Shown piece by piece: positions 7,433 through 16,025 of a stretch of DNA of 39,306 bases. Under the pieces are notes generated by a model. That model did not search any database and was not told where the DNA came from. It saw nothing but the letters and a program-made list of their open reading frames with translations. The position numbers were made by a program, and so were the translations under genes. Every line of letters starts with the position of its first letter. Position 1 is the stretch's first letter. The stretch is from Clostridia bacterium (GTDB lineage Bacteria; Bacillota; Clostridia; RGIG6154), in the NCBI GenBank assembly GCA_017409875.1, contig JAFQRW010000007.1, positions 1-39,306 on the forward strand. The letters are read 5' to 3'.

Positions 7433-8959
7433 ATGACAAACGCACAACTTTACACAATCATTGCACTTTGTATTTATGGATTTATAATGGCTTTGATTGG
7501 TTGTATAAGTTACGGAAAATCAAAAACACTTGACAAGTTTCTTATCGGCGGTAGAAATATCGGCGCATGGGCAACTGCATTTGCTTATGGTACTACATAT
7601 TTTTCAGCAGTAGTGTTTGTAGGTTATGCTGGGCAACATGGTTGGAACATTGGTCTTGGGAGTATTTGGATTGGCATAGGGAACACTATTTTAGGTTGCC
7701 TTCTTTCGTGGCTGTTGTTTGCAAACAGAACAAGAAAGATGACAAAAAAACTTGGCGCAAAAACAATGCCTGATTATTTTGAAAAGCGTTACTCTTCAAA
7801 AGGTATGAAGATTCTTGCAGCAGTTATAATCTTTGTATTCTTGGTTCCTTATTCGGCAGCTGTATACAAAGGGCTTGGGTCTTTGTTTAGTGCAGTATTC
7901 CCCGGAGTTGAAACATGGGTATGGATGCTTATCATTGCTTGTCTTACAGCGATATATCTTGTTGCAGGCGGATATGTTGCAACAGCATATACAGACCTTA
8001 TTCAGGGAATCATCATGATTGTTGGTGTTATATGCCTTGTTGTGGTAGTTTTAGGACACGATGCAGTTGGCGGACTTTCAGGTCTTGTAACAAATCTTGC
8101 AGCTATATCGGGCGATGGAAAGCAACTTGCAAATATTTTTGGTGGTTCATCTTTTAAATTCCTTTGCTTTAACATTATGCTCACAAGCTTCGGCACATGG
8201 GGACTTCCGCAAATGATTGGTAAGTTCTATGCAATCAAAGATACAGCGGCAATTAAGCGTGGCACAATTATTTCTACTATCTTTTGTATTGTTATTGGCT
8301 GTGGTGCATATCTTATCGGCTCAACATCAAGACTTGTTTTAGGCGGCGTTCTTCCTGAAGGCGGTGTTGACTCTGTAATTCCCACACTTCTTATGGAAGT
8401 TTTAGGGGGAGGAACACTTGGAATTATCCTTTTGGCTATTATTATGATTCTACTTCTTTCAGCATCAATGTCAACTTTAGGGGCAGTTGTTTTAACTTCT
8501 GCTTCAGCTGTTGCGGTTGACCTTATCCCTGCTGTAAGGAAAAAGAAAACAAATCAGGAAACACAGATGCTTCTTACAAGAATTCTTTGTCTTGTATTTG
8601 TTGCTTGTTCGTTTATTTTTGCAATACAAAAAATCGCAATCATTGTAAGTCTTATGTCATTTTCCTGGGGAGTTGTATCCGGTTGCTTTATCGGACCTTA
8701 CATTTGGGGACTTTTCTCAAAAAAGATTACAAAAATCGGTGCTTACGCAGGTATATTATCAGGACTTTTAACTGTGGGCATTTCAACACTGGTTATAACA
8801 ATAAATTCCGGATTTGCAGATGCAGCTGCAAAATCTCCTGAAATGGGGGTTGCTGCAATGGCAGTTTCTCTTATTGTTGTGCCTGTTTTAAGTGCATTTA
8901 CAAAGAACAAAGACAGCAAAAAAGTAGAAAAAATCTTTGCTTGCTACAATGAGGAATAA
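7433..8959 (+). CDS. Sodium:solute symporter (SSS family), probable tyrosine/amino-acid importer
   Basis: 508 residues with about 13 hydrophobic helices, the size and pattern of the SSS/PutP family. Family-like stretches include FLIGGRNIGAWATAFAYGTT near residue 35 and the Gly-rich, Ser-rich helix LLSASMSTLGAVVLTSAS around 340, in the region that binds Na+ in this fold. The start ATG follows AAAGGAGG by 7 bases. It is alone between its own T-box leader and a bidirectional terminator. The T-box specifier suggests tyrosine as substrate, which motif reading of the protein cannot confirm; SSS members also carry proline, pantothenate, sugars and others. It would use the Na+ gradient, consistent with the Na+-type ATP synthase nearby. 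Confidence 0.85.
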   Translation: MTNAQLYTIIALCIYGFIMALIGCISYGKSKTLDKFLIGGRNIGAWATAFAYGTTYFSAVVFVGYAGQHGWNIGLGSIWIGIGNTILGCLLSWLLFANRTRKMTKKLGAKTMPDYFEKRYSSKGMKILAAVIIFVFLVPYSAAVYKGLGSLFSAVFPGVETWVWMLIIACLTAIYLVAGGYVATAYTDLIQGIIMIVGVICLVVVVLGHDAVGGLSGLVTNLAAISGDGKQLANIFGGSSFKFLCFNIMLTSFGTWGLPQMIGKFYAIKDTAAIKRGTIISTIFCIVIGCGAYLIGSTSRLVLGGVLPEGGVDSVIPTLLMEVLGGGTLGIILLAIIMILLLSASMSTLGAVVLTSASAVAVDLIPAVRKKKTNQETQMLLTRILCLVFVACSFIFAIQKIAIIVSLMSFSWGVVSGCFIGPYIWGLFSKKITKIGAYAGILSGLLTVGISTLVITINSGFADAAAKSPEMGVAAMAVSLIVVPVLSAFTKNKDSKKVEKIFACYNEE

Positions 8960-8966
8960 TATAAAC

Positions 8967-9004
8967 AAAAAGGAGGCAGAACCAACCGTTCTGCCTCCTT
9001 TTTT
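8967..9004. terminator. Bidirectional terminator
   Basis: AAAAAGGAGGCAGAAC and GTTCTGCCTCCTTTTT form a near-perfect stem with a 5-base loop. It has T-runs on both strands, so it can end the symporter transcript and the convergent acyl-CoA ligase operon. Confidence 0.9.
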
Positions 9005-9046
9005 ATGTCGTTAACTTAACAACCAAGCTTTACAAAAGACAAACAA

Positions 9047-11506
9047 CTATTTTTTAAGTCCCAAAATCTCTGTAGATTCATCACGCATTTTATACTTTAA
9101 GATTTTGCCTGCTGCATTCATTGGAAATTCATTTACAAACAAGAAATATCTGGGAACCTTGTGGCGGGCAATAGATGCATTACCAAATTCACGCATTTCA
9201 TTTTCGTCTGATGTTTCACCTTTATGCAATATAATCCACGCGCAACATTCTTCGCCATATCTTTCATCGGGAACGCCGACTACCTGAACATCACGCACTT
9301 TGGGATTTGTTAAATAAAATTCCTCAATTTCGCGTGGGTAAAGGTTTTCGCCGCCACGAATAATCATATCTTTAAGTCTTCCGGTTACTTTATAGTATCC
9401 GTCCGGAGTACGGCAACAAATATCACCTGAATGAAGCCATCCGTCTGCGTCGATTGCCTGAGCGGTTGCCTCAGGCATTTTATAGTAACCCTTCATGATA
9501 TTAAACCCACGTGCAACAAATTCGCCGCTTTCACCATCAGGTAATTCTTCACCTGTTTCAGGGTCAATAACCTTACATTCAACACCCGGGAAAGGACTTC
9601 CAACCGTCTCAACACGATGGTCAATATCTTCGTTTACTTCACCCATGGTACATCCGGGGGAAGCTTCTGTCTGACCATAAACAGAAATGATTTCACGCAT
9701 ATTCATTTCATCTGCCGCGCGGCGCATCAAGTCGGCAGGGCAGTTAGCTCCAGCCATAATACCTGTTCTCATATACGAAAAATCTGTTTTTGCAAAGTCA
9801 GGATGATTAAACATCGCAATAAACATTGTGGGAACTCCGTTAAAACAAGTTATATGCTCATCGTTAACGCATGCAAGCGATGACTTTGGCGAAAAGTATG
9901 GTATAGGACAAAGTGTTCCGCCGTGAGTCATCGTTGATGTCATTGAAAGAACCATGCCAAAGCAATGGAACATAGGAACCTGAATCATCATACGGTCTGC
10001 TGTTGACAGGTCCATTCTGTCACCGATAGTTTTTCCGTTATTTACAATATTGCGATGAGTAAGCATAACACCTTTAGGGAAACCCGTTGTACCTGATGTG
10101 TATTGCATATTACAAACATCATCAGGCTTAACCAATGATGCACGTCTTCTTACTTCTTCACGTGGAACGAGCGATGAACGTGAAAGCATTTGTTCCCAGG
10201 TAAGACAGCCTTCCATTGAAAATCCTACCGTTACAACATTTCTGAGGAACGGCAGATTTTTAGAATACAGCAGTTTGCCGGGTTCAAGATTTTTAAGTTC
10301 AGGGCAAAGCTCCATAATTATTTCTTTGTAGTTAATGTCCTTACAATACTCAATCATAACGAGGGTATGCGTATCTGATTGTTTTAAAAGATATTCAATT
10401 TCATGAATTTTATAGGCTGTATTAACAGTTACAAGTACAGCGCCTATTTTGGTTGTTGCCCAGAAAGTGATAAACCACTCAGGAACATTTGTTGCCCACA
10501 CAGCAACATGGTCGCCAGCTTTTACACCCATCGAGATAAGAGCTGCTGCACATTCATCAACATCACGCCTGAATTGCTCATAAGTTCTTGTGTAATCGAG
10601 CGTTGGATATTTAAAAGCATACTGGTCAGGATATTTTTCTGCCATTTTATCAAGAACGTCAGAAAATGTGGCATCAATAACATCGTATTTTTTCCACACA
10701 AAAGTTCCTGTTTTTGCTCTGTTATAATACGCACGGTCAAAACTCTTCTTTTCACGTTTGAGTGATGAAATATAGTTAGTAAAATGGGTCAGAACAATAT
10801 CTGCATCATTGATATCTTCATTCCATGCCGCACAGATAAATCCGTCAAAATTAAGAGAAGAAAGAGCATTGATTAAATTTTCTACAGGAAGCTGTCCTTC
10901 GCCAATTAAAACGGTTTTTCCATCCTTCATATCACCAAGACGAACATACTTTATATATGCTCCGAGAGTTTTAATTGTTGTTTCTGCCGTTTCGCCGGCA
11001 CCGAAATAAGTGCCTCTGACATTCCAGGAAGCGCCAATTGCCGCAGATGAGAAAAAGTTAATAATATCAACAACTTTTTCTGTATTGGAAAGATAACCTA
11101 CAGTTTCAAATAGAATTCCTATATCAGCCTTTTCAGCGAGTTTTATCGCATCATAAAGCTTATCTTTTAATATATCAAACGATGTCTCTTCTTCAACACG
11201 CACTATAATGTTTTCAACACCTGAATTTGATGCCATAGTTACATATTTTGAAACAACATCTGCAGTAGTATCATCGCTTTCAATGGGATGAGGCATACGA
11301 AGTGCGGAAATCGCAAGATTTCTGTTTACAAGCTTTCTTTTTGCATCAGCGGTTTGTTCACGTCTCAATATGCTGTCGTGATGCTGACTGCGCATCTTTA
11401 TGGCATCGTATATCTCAAATCCTGCAAATCCGTAATCGTAAGCATAGCGGCACATTTCAAAAAAGGATGCACGGTTTACATTTTTAGTTGAAAATACAAT
11501 CTTCAT
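9047..11506 (-). CDS. Sugar-isomerase-like TIM barrel fused to acyl-CoA ligase
   Basis: 819 residues. Residues 1-250 resemble xylose-isomerase-like TIM barrels (sugar phosphate isomerase/epimerase), with one ligand-type Glu retained in LFETVGY (E134). Other usual metal ligands look replaced: W161 and R164 where D and H are expected, and R189 in YVRLGD. Residues 270-819 form a complete ANL-family AMP-forming ligase: P-loop YTSGTTGFPKG (468-478), YGQTEA (609-614), GWLHSGD (688-694), hinge GRLKDMIIRGGENLYPREIE (708-727) and catalytic Lys in NAAGK (800). It should adenylate a carboxylic acid and form its CoA thioester. The ATG at 11506 has GAGGAGG just upstream and starts one base after the stop of the preceding gene, so the two are co-translated under the leucine T-box. 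The acid substrate is unknown; a branched-chain or leucine-derived acid is a guess from context. Confidence 0.8.
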   Translation of the reverse strand: MKIVFSTKNVNRASFFEMCRYAYDYGFAGFEIYDAIKMRSQHHDSILRREQTADAKRKLVNRNLAISALRMPHPIESDDTTADVVSKYVTMASNSGVENIIVRVEEETSFDILKDKLYDAIKLAEKADIGILFETVGYLSNTEKVVDIINFFSSAAIGASWNVRGTYFGAGETAETTIKTLGAYIKYVRLGDMKDGKTVLIGEGQLPVENLINALSSLNFDGFICAAWNEDINDADIVLTHFTNYISSLKREKKSFDRAYYNRAKTGTFVWKKYDVIDATFSDVLDKMAEKYPDQYAFKYPTLDYTRTYEQFRRDVDECAAALISMGVKAGDHVAVWATNVPEWFITFWATTKIGAVLVTVNTAYKIHEIEYLLKQSDTHTLVMIEYCKDINYKEIIMELCPELKNLEPGKLLYSKNLPFLRNVVTVGFSMEGCLTWEQMLSRSSLVPREEVRRRASLVKPDDVCNMQYTSGTTGFPKGVMLTHRNIVNNGKTIGDRMDLSTADRMMIQVPMFHCFGMVLSMTSTMTHGGTLCPIPYFSPKSSLACVNDEHITCFNGVPTMFIAMFNHPDFAKTDFSYMRTGIMAGANCPADLMRRAADEMNMREIISVYGQTEASPGCTMGEVNEDIDHRVETVGSPFPGVECKVIDPETGEELPDGESGEFVARGFNIMKGYYKMPEATAQAIDADGWLHSGDICCRTPDGYYKVTGRLKDMIIRGGENLYPREIEEFYLTNPKVRDVQVVGVPDERYGEECCAWIILHKGETSDENEMREFGNASIARHKVPRYFLFVNEFPMNAAGKILKYKMRDESTEILGLKK

Positions 11507-11507
11507 T

Positions 11508-12899
11508 TTATGCCTCCTCAAAAACTATCTTGTTAAGAGCATTTATATAAGCTCTGATGCTTGCTGCAACTATGTCTGTAGAAATGCCGTTTCCGGAATA
11601 GAGCTTTCCATTATTACGAAGTCTTACAACAGCAGAACCTAATGCTTCTTTTCCTTCTGTTACTGAATGAACCTGAAAATCATCGAGTTCATAATGATGC
11701 CCTATACATTGCTCAATCGCACGGAATGCTGAATCAACAGGACCGTCGCCTGTGCTTACTCCACATATAATTTCATCGTTGCATCTTAATGTTACCTGAG
11801 ACATAGCATTTGTAAGATTGCTGCTATTGGTAGTGTAACTTTCAAGATGATATGTTGACGGTGCCTGCATAGCAGAGCTTGCAATTAATGCCTCCAGCTC
11901 TTTTGCACCAACTTCACCTTTCTTTTGTAATATCTGCATAAGTGCCTTGTGTACGTTTCCACAATCAGAATCTGAAAGATCGTAACCTAAAACATTGGCA
12001 GCTTGTGCAACCTGAGCGATTGTAGAGTCTGAATCAAGAAGAATTTTCTTCTTTTCACTCACCATATTTTCTGCTTCGTATGCCTGGTGGTTAATAGTTG
12101 CCAGCATATCGTCAATACTTGCATGGATTTTTGTATTATTAAGATTTGTTTCAGCACTAAGCTGTGCAGAGCAAGCATTCATTGCATCTGATATTTCACC
12201 GGTTAAAAGCACATCTTTGCCTGCCATAGCACATTTAAGACCGTCAGCGCCTTCCTTTACTGATGCAATAGCCGAAGCAACACCCATATTTATACGGTCA
12301 GAAACCTGAACATATACCAAAGCGTTTACCGATTCTTTTACCTTTTTTACTAAAGCTGCTATTTCTTCAGGGAGTGATACTCCTGCATCATCACAAATAG
12401 TAATGATGCCTGCACCATTTGCGATAGCTTCTTTAGCAGCGGAAATAAGAAAATCGGCATCTGCACGGGTTGCATCAAGTGCACAAAATTCTACATCGCA
12501 ACAAAGTTGTTTTGCTGCTTTGGTCAATTCGCCGATTTTTAATATCATTTTATCAGCTTTGATGTGATATGTATATTCCATCTGCACAGTAGAAACAGGC
12601 ACCTCAATCTGAAGACGAGGCTTTTTGGCATCTTTAACACATTCATAGGCTGCTGCAACATCTTGCGTGCTAAATCCTACAGGAATAGCTAAAGTAGCAT
12701 TTTGCACATTCTGCGCAATAGTTTTATAAATGATAGTGTCTTCGCGAATATTTTTTATAGGCGGAAGTTCAACTGCATCTGCGCCAAGTTTATCTGCACA
12801 AGCAGCAATAGCCGTTTTTTCACGGAATAGAAGCGCAACTTCACGATCAGCAGAAAGTTTTTTAAGCGTAATGTCAGCAGTGTTGATTTTTTTACTCAT
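11508..12899 (-). CDS. Isopropylmalate-synthase-like protein, catalytic site lost
   Basis: 463 residues. The C-terminal part (350-460) is a well-conserved LeuA dimerisation/allosteric domain: GDGPVDSAFRAIEQ at 384, SVTEGKEALG at 412, GNGISTDIVAASIRAYI at 436; in true isopropylmalate synthases it binds leucine. The N-terminal TIM barrel is recognisable (FCALDATRADADF at 138 matches the family's ExxxR-type strand) but the catalytic motifs are gone: the family's LRDGEQ is KLSADRE (14-20), and the metal-binding HxHND is QVSDR (198-202). It therefore should not catalyse the Claisen condensation. The frame is intact and controlled by a leucine T-box. The start at 12899 (MSKK) follows GAGAGGAG. Possible roles: leucine-binding regulator or partner of the downstream ligase, or a new activity. 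The family assignment is strong, the role unknown. Confidence 0.8.
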   Translation of the reverse strand: MSKKINTADITLKKLSADREVALLFREKTAIAACADKLGADAVELPPIKNIREDTIIYKTIAQNVQNATLAIPVGFSTQDVAAAYECVKDAKKPRLQIEVPVSTVQMEYTYHIKADKMILKIGELTKAAKQLCCDVEFCALDATRADADFLISAAKEAIANGAGIITICDDAGVSLPEEIAALVKKVKESVNALVYVQVSDRINMGVASAIASVKEGADGLKCAMAGKDVLLTGEISDAMNACSAQLSAETNLNNTKIHASIDDMLATINHQAYEAENMVSEKKKILLDSDSTIAQVAQAANVLGYDLSDSDCGNVHKALMQILQKKGEVGAKELEALIASSAMQAPSTYHLESYTTNSSNLTNAMSQVTLRCNDEIICGVSTGDGPVDSAFRAIEQCIGHHYELDDFQVHSVTEGKEALGSAVVRLRNNGKLYSGNGISTDIVAASIRAYINALNKIVFEEA

Positions 12900-12949
12900 T
12901 TTGAAAACTCCTCTCAAACTTCAATATATAAAATACGACTTTTAACAAC

Positions 12950-13222
12950 AAAAAAACGTTCCCATCTCTTTGTTGCTTCAAAGAGACGAAAACGCTAAAA
13001 TTTCAATGTTTCCGCGGTACCACTCTTCTTCATCCTTTTTGGATGCACTTTAGATGCAAACACATCTTAACTCTGTAACGGGAGTTCCCGTCTGCCCCTA
13101 CTAAAGTTCACGGCAGCCACTCCGCGGTGAGTTCTGCAAAGCTTTCCCAATGTCTTGCACCATCCGACATCTCTCTAAGGGCGAAAGTTTTTGCATACTA
13201 TTCCGCATCACAGCGTTTGAAA
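12950..13222 (-). promoter_or_regulatory. T-box leader, probable leucine specifier (CUC)
   Basis: On the minus strand AGAGTGGTACCGCGGAA (complement of 13010-13026) is a canonical T-box, followed by a terminator hairpin whose arms include TCTCTTTG and CAAAGAGA, ending in seven T (complement of 12950-12956). Stem I shows the typical GTCGGATGGTGCAAGAC distal part. The specifier loop is closed by GCGG/CCGC below and GCAAA/TTTGC above; within it AGAACTCA places codon CTC at 13131-13129, followed by the usual A. The 5' side carries the AGTA element. This predicts sensing of uncharged tRNA-Leu, matching the isopropylmalate-synthase-like gene downstream. Confidence 0.92.
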
Positions 13223-13230
13223 TTAAAAAA

Positions 13231-13259
13231 ATTATAACATAATTATTTTTTTCTGTCAA
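13231..13259 (-). promoter_or_regulatory. Sigma-A promoter of the leucine T-box operon
   Basis: On the minus strand a perfect TTGACA (13254-13259) and a perfect TATAAT (13231-13236) are separated by 17 bases. Confidence 0.85.
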
Positions 13260-13297
13260 CACTTTTTTGTGCTTTTTAAAAAAGTTCTTGATGCTTA

Positions 13298-13326
13298 TTG
13301 CAATTTCTGGAAAAATGAGATATAAT
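13298..13326 (+). promoter_or_regulatory. Probable sigma-A promoter of the atp operon
   Basis: TTGCAA (13298-13303), 17 bases, TATAAT (13321-13326), about 50 bases before atpI and divergent from the leucine T-box promoter. Confidence 0.7.
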
Positions 13327-13376
13327 ATCCTCTATATATAACTTGTGTTTAAAAAACATATTTGAGGTAAATAATA

Positions 13377-13754
13377 ATGAAAAAAATAGATAATGTGGTT
13401 TTAAAAGAGACTGGTTATATTGCATCTGTTACTGTTATTTTAAGTGTGCTTATGCAAGTCTTATTTGTAATATCAGGCTGGTCGTATACCCATCTTTTGG
13501 GTAATATATTAGGTGCATTTGCTACAGTGGCAAATTTTTTTATAATGGGTATTACAGTGCAAAAAGCCGTTTTAAAAGAAGAAAGTGAAGCAAAAAAACT
13601 TATAAAGTTTTCACAGTCAGCAAGACTGTTTGGGCTGTTTGTTATTGCACTTATCGGGCATTTAGTGCCGTTTTTTGATTTGTTGGCTGTGATAATCCCA
13701 ATGCTTTTCCCAAGGATTGCGATAATGATAAGGCCGTTTATTATAAAAGATTAG
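13377..13754 (+). CDS. atpI: ATP synthase subunit I-like protein
   Basis: 125 residues with four hydrophobic helices (about 12-32, 36-56, 77-95, 98-118), the form of AtpI, the small poorly conserved membrane protein that opens many bacterial atp operons. In several species it helps assemble the c-ring, notably in Na+-coupled enzymes, and may help load Mg2+ or Ca2+. Sequence similarity is weak, as is normal for this family; the call rests on size, topology and position 18 bases upstream of atpB. It follows the operon promoter directly with the GAGGTAAATAATA ribosome binding site region. Confidence 0.65.
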   Translation: MKKIDNVVLKETGYIASVTVILSVLMQVLFVISGWSYTHLLGNILGAFATVANFFIMGITVQKAVLKEESEAKKLIKFSQSARLFGLFVIALIGHLVPFFDLLAVIIPMLFPRIAIMIRPFIIKD

Positions 13755-13772
13755 TTAAAGAGGTGATATTTT

Positions 13773-14663
13773 TTGGCAAATACAAACCGACGGTTTAAAT
13801 TTGTTGACATTTTTTATATAGTTATGATGATTGTGCCTCTTGTGGTTGGAGTTATTATTCAGGTGCTTACAAAGCCTTTGGCAGAGGGAATCACTTTAAC
13901 GGGTGCTCGTATATTTTATACAGTGCCTATGCCCATTCAGGACTTAGTTATTACAGAAGCTCAGATAAACTCTGCACTGGTTATTGTAACAATACTTTTT
14001 TTCTGCCTTTATATGACTCACGGAATAGGCGAACATATAAAGCTTAAACGCCAGCATTTTGCAGAGCTTATTGTTGAAAAAGTTGACGGACTTGTTTCAG
14101 AAAATATGGGCGAATATTTTAACGGATATTCTCCGTTTATAATTGCAATACTTGCTCTTTCGGCGTGTTCGAGCTTAGTGTCACTGCTTGGTATGTTCCC
14201 GCCCACGTCAGACCTTAATGTTGTAGGCGGATGGGCAATACTTGTTTTTATTCTTATAACTTATTATAAGATGAAGTGTGGGCCTCTTTACTATTTAAAA
14301 GGCTTTACAGAGCCTATACCGCTTCTGGCACCAATTAATTTTATCAGTGAGTTTGCCACACCTGTTTCGATGAGTTTCCGTCACTACGGAAATATACTTT
14401 CAGGAACTGTGATATCTACTCTTATTGCAGCAGGACTTTCCGGACTTTCAGCTATGATTTTTAAGTTTCTGCCGGGATTTTTGTCGCAAATTCCTTTCTT
14501 GCAGGTAGGACTTCCTGCAGTGCTTTCGATATATTTTGATGTATTCAGCGGTTGCTTGCAGGCGTTTATATTTGCTATGCTTACAATGATGAATATTTCG
14601 GGCGGATTCCCGATAGATGAGTACGAAAAAAGAAAATTAAAAAAACTTGCAATAAACAAATAA
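13773..14663 (+). CDS. atpB: F0F1 ATP synthase subunit a
   Basis: 296 residues, multi-helix membrane protein of the F0 stator that provides the ion half-channels against the c-ring. The essential Arg of the fourth/fifth helix is present in the stretch SMSFRHYGNILSG, which matches the family's R-x-x-GN signature. The N-terminus is somewhat long and has an extra periplasmic-type segment between the first two helices. Translation starts at a TTG at 13773, ten bases after GAGGTG; no ATG is available nearby. It is the second gene of a complete atp operon. Confidence 0.93.
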   Translation: MANTNRRFKFVDIFYIVMMIVPLVVGVIIQVLTKPLAEGITLTGARIFYTVPMPIQDLVITEAQINSALVIVTILFFCLYMTHGIGEHIKLKRQHFAELIVEKVDGLVSENMGEYFNGYSPFIIAILALSACSSLVSLLGMFPPTSDLNVVGGWAILVFILITYYKMKCGPLYYLKGFTEPIPLLAPINFISEFATPVSMSFRHYGNILSGTVISTLIAAGLSGLSAMIFKFLPGFLSQIPFLQVGLPAVLSIYFDVFSGCLQAFIFAMLTMMNISGGFPIDEYEKRKLKKLAINK

Positions 14664-14680
14664 TTTTAATGGAGGAATAA

Positions 14681-14971
<291 letters not shown>

Positions 14972-14998
14972 TATTGTTTTATACAAGGAGTAAAAGAT

Positions 14999-15511
14999 AT
15001 GCAAACATTAGATATTATTTCAATTAACATCTGGCAGATGCTTATATCTTTGGCAAATCTTGTTATATTGTTCTTAATTGTAAAAAAGTTTCTATATAAT
15101 CCGGTTAAGAAAATGCTTGAAAAACGCCAGCAAACTATTGACACAAAGTATAGCGAAGCAGAGCAAGCTAAAAACAAGGCACTGTCAGATAAACAAAGCT
15201 ATGAAGAAAAGCTGCTCAGCGCAAAACAAGAGGCTGACAGCTTAATTCAGTCTGCGGTTGATATTGCACGTTCAAGAGAAAATACAATTTTGCTTGATGC
15301 AAAGCAAAAGGCTGACGGAATCTTGCGTCAGGCACAGCAAAATGCCGAACTTGAAACCAAAAAGGCAGAAAAAGCAATAAAAGATGAGATTGTAAAAGTA
15401 AGTACTCTTATTGCCGGCAAAATGTTAGAACGTGAGGTAAATGAAAAAGACCATAAGCAGATAATTGATTCCTTTATTGAAGAAATAGGTGAAGAAAATG
15501 AAGGAAACTAA
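14999..15511 (+). CDS. atpF: F0F1 ATP synthase subunit b
   Basis: 170 residues. One N-terminal transmembrane helix (about 11-30) followed by a long charged helix rich in Lys, Glu, Ala and Gln, the dimeric peripheral stalk that joins subunit a to delta and alpha. The family's conserved Pro after the membrane helix is present (YNPVKKMLEKRQ). It begins 27 bases after atpE with AAGGAG upstream, and its end overlaps the start of atpH by 14 bases. Length and pattern are ordinary for the family. Confidence 0.93.
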   Translation: MQTLDIISINIWQMLISLANLVILFLIVKKFLYNPVKKMLEKRQQTIDTKYSEAEQAKNKALSDKQSYEEKLLSAKQEADSLIQSAVDIARSRENTILLDAKQKADGILRQAQQNAELETKKAEKAIKDEIVKVSTLIAGKMLEREVNEKDHKQIIDSFIEEIGEENEGN

Positions 15512-16025
15512 TATAGAATACGCACAGGCGCTTTTTGCAATAGCAAAAGAAAACAACAGCATTTTGGAGTACTCTGAGTGCTTGAAAGAAATCTCAGATA
15601 TTGTGGAAGAAAATGCTGAGTATACCGAGTTTTTGGATTCGCCTGCTATACCGCTTTTAAAAAGATTAGATGCAGTTGACGAGGCATTTAAAGATAAAAT
15701 GCCGGAGCATATTGTCTCTTTTTTAAAGGTGCTTATTAATAACGGGAGAATAAGAGCGCTTAAAGAGTGTATTGAAGAATTTATGAAACTTGAAATGCTT
15801 GAATCAAATGCTCTTAACGTTTGCGTTTATTCGAGTGTGCCTCTGAGTGAAGAGCAAAAGGAAAAGCTGATAAAAAAACTTGAAAACAAGTATAAAAAAA
15901 CAGTTGATGCTACATTTTCAGAGGACAAATCCCTTATAAGCGGAATAAAGATAGTAATAGAAGATGAGGTTTTGGACGGAAGTATAAAAAAACGTCTTAA
16001 AAACTTGAAGGAAGTGATAAAATAA
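15498..16025 (+). CDS. atpH: F0F1 ATP synthase subunit delta
   Basis: 175 residues, the OSCP/delta subunit that links the peripheral stalk to the top of the F1 head. Features: N-terminal helical bundle opening with [11 protein letters not shown], and the C-terminal conserved strand-turn [23 protein letters not shown] cut across residues 146-170. I chose ATG 15498, six bases after AGGTG, over a GTG at 15489 that would lie inside the ribosome binding site. It overlaps atpF by 14 bases and atpA by one base, so translation is likely coupled. Confidence 0.92.
   Translation: MKETNIEYAQALFAIAKENNSILEYSECLKEISDIVEENAEYTEFLDSPAIPLLKRLDAVDEAFKDKMPEHIVSFLKVLINNGRIRALKECIEEFMKLEMLESNALNVCVYSSVPLSEEQKEKLIKKLENKYKKTVDATFSEDKSLISGIKIVIEDEVLDGSIKKRLKNLKEVIK

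Noticed and set aside
10403-10765. A 120-residue plus-strand frame, and similar long frames opposite the acyl-CoA ligase and atp genes
   Set aside because: They are antisense to clearly real genes, lack ribosome binding sites and have odd composition, so they are shadows.
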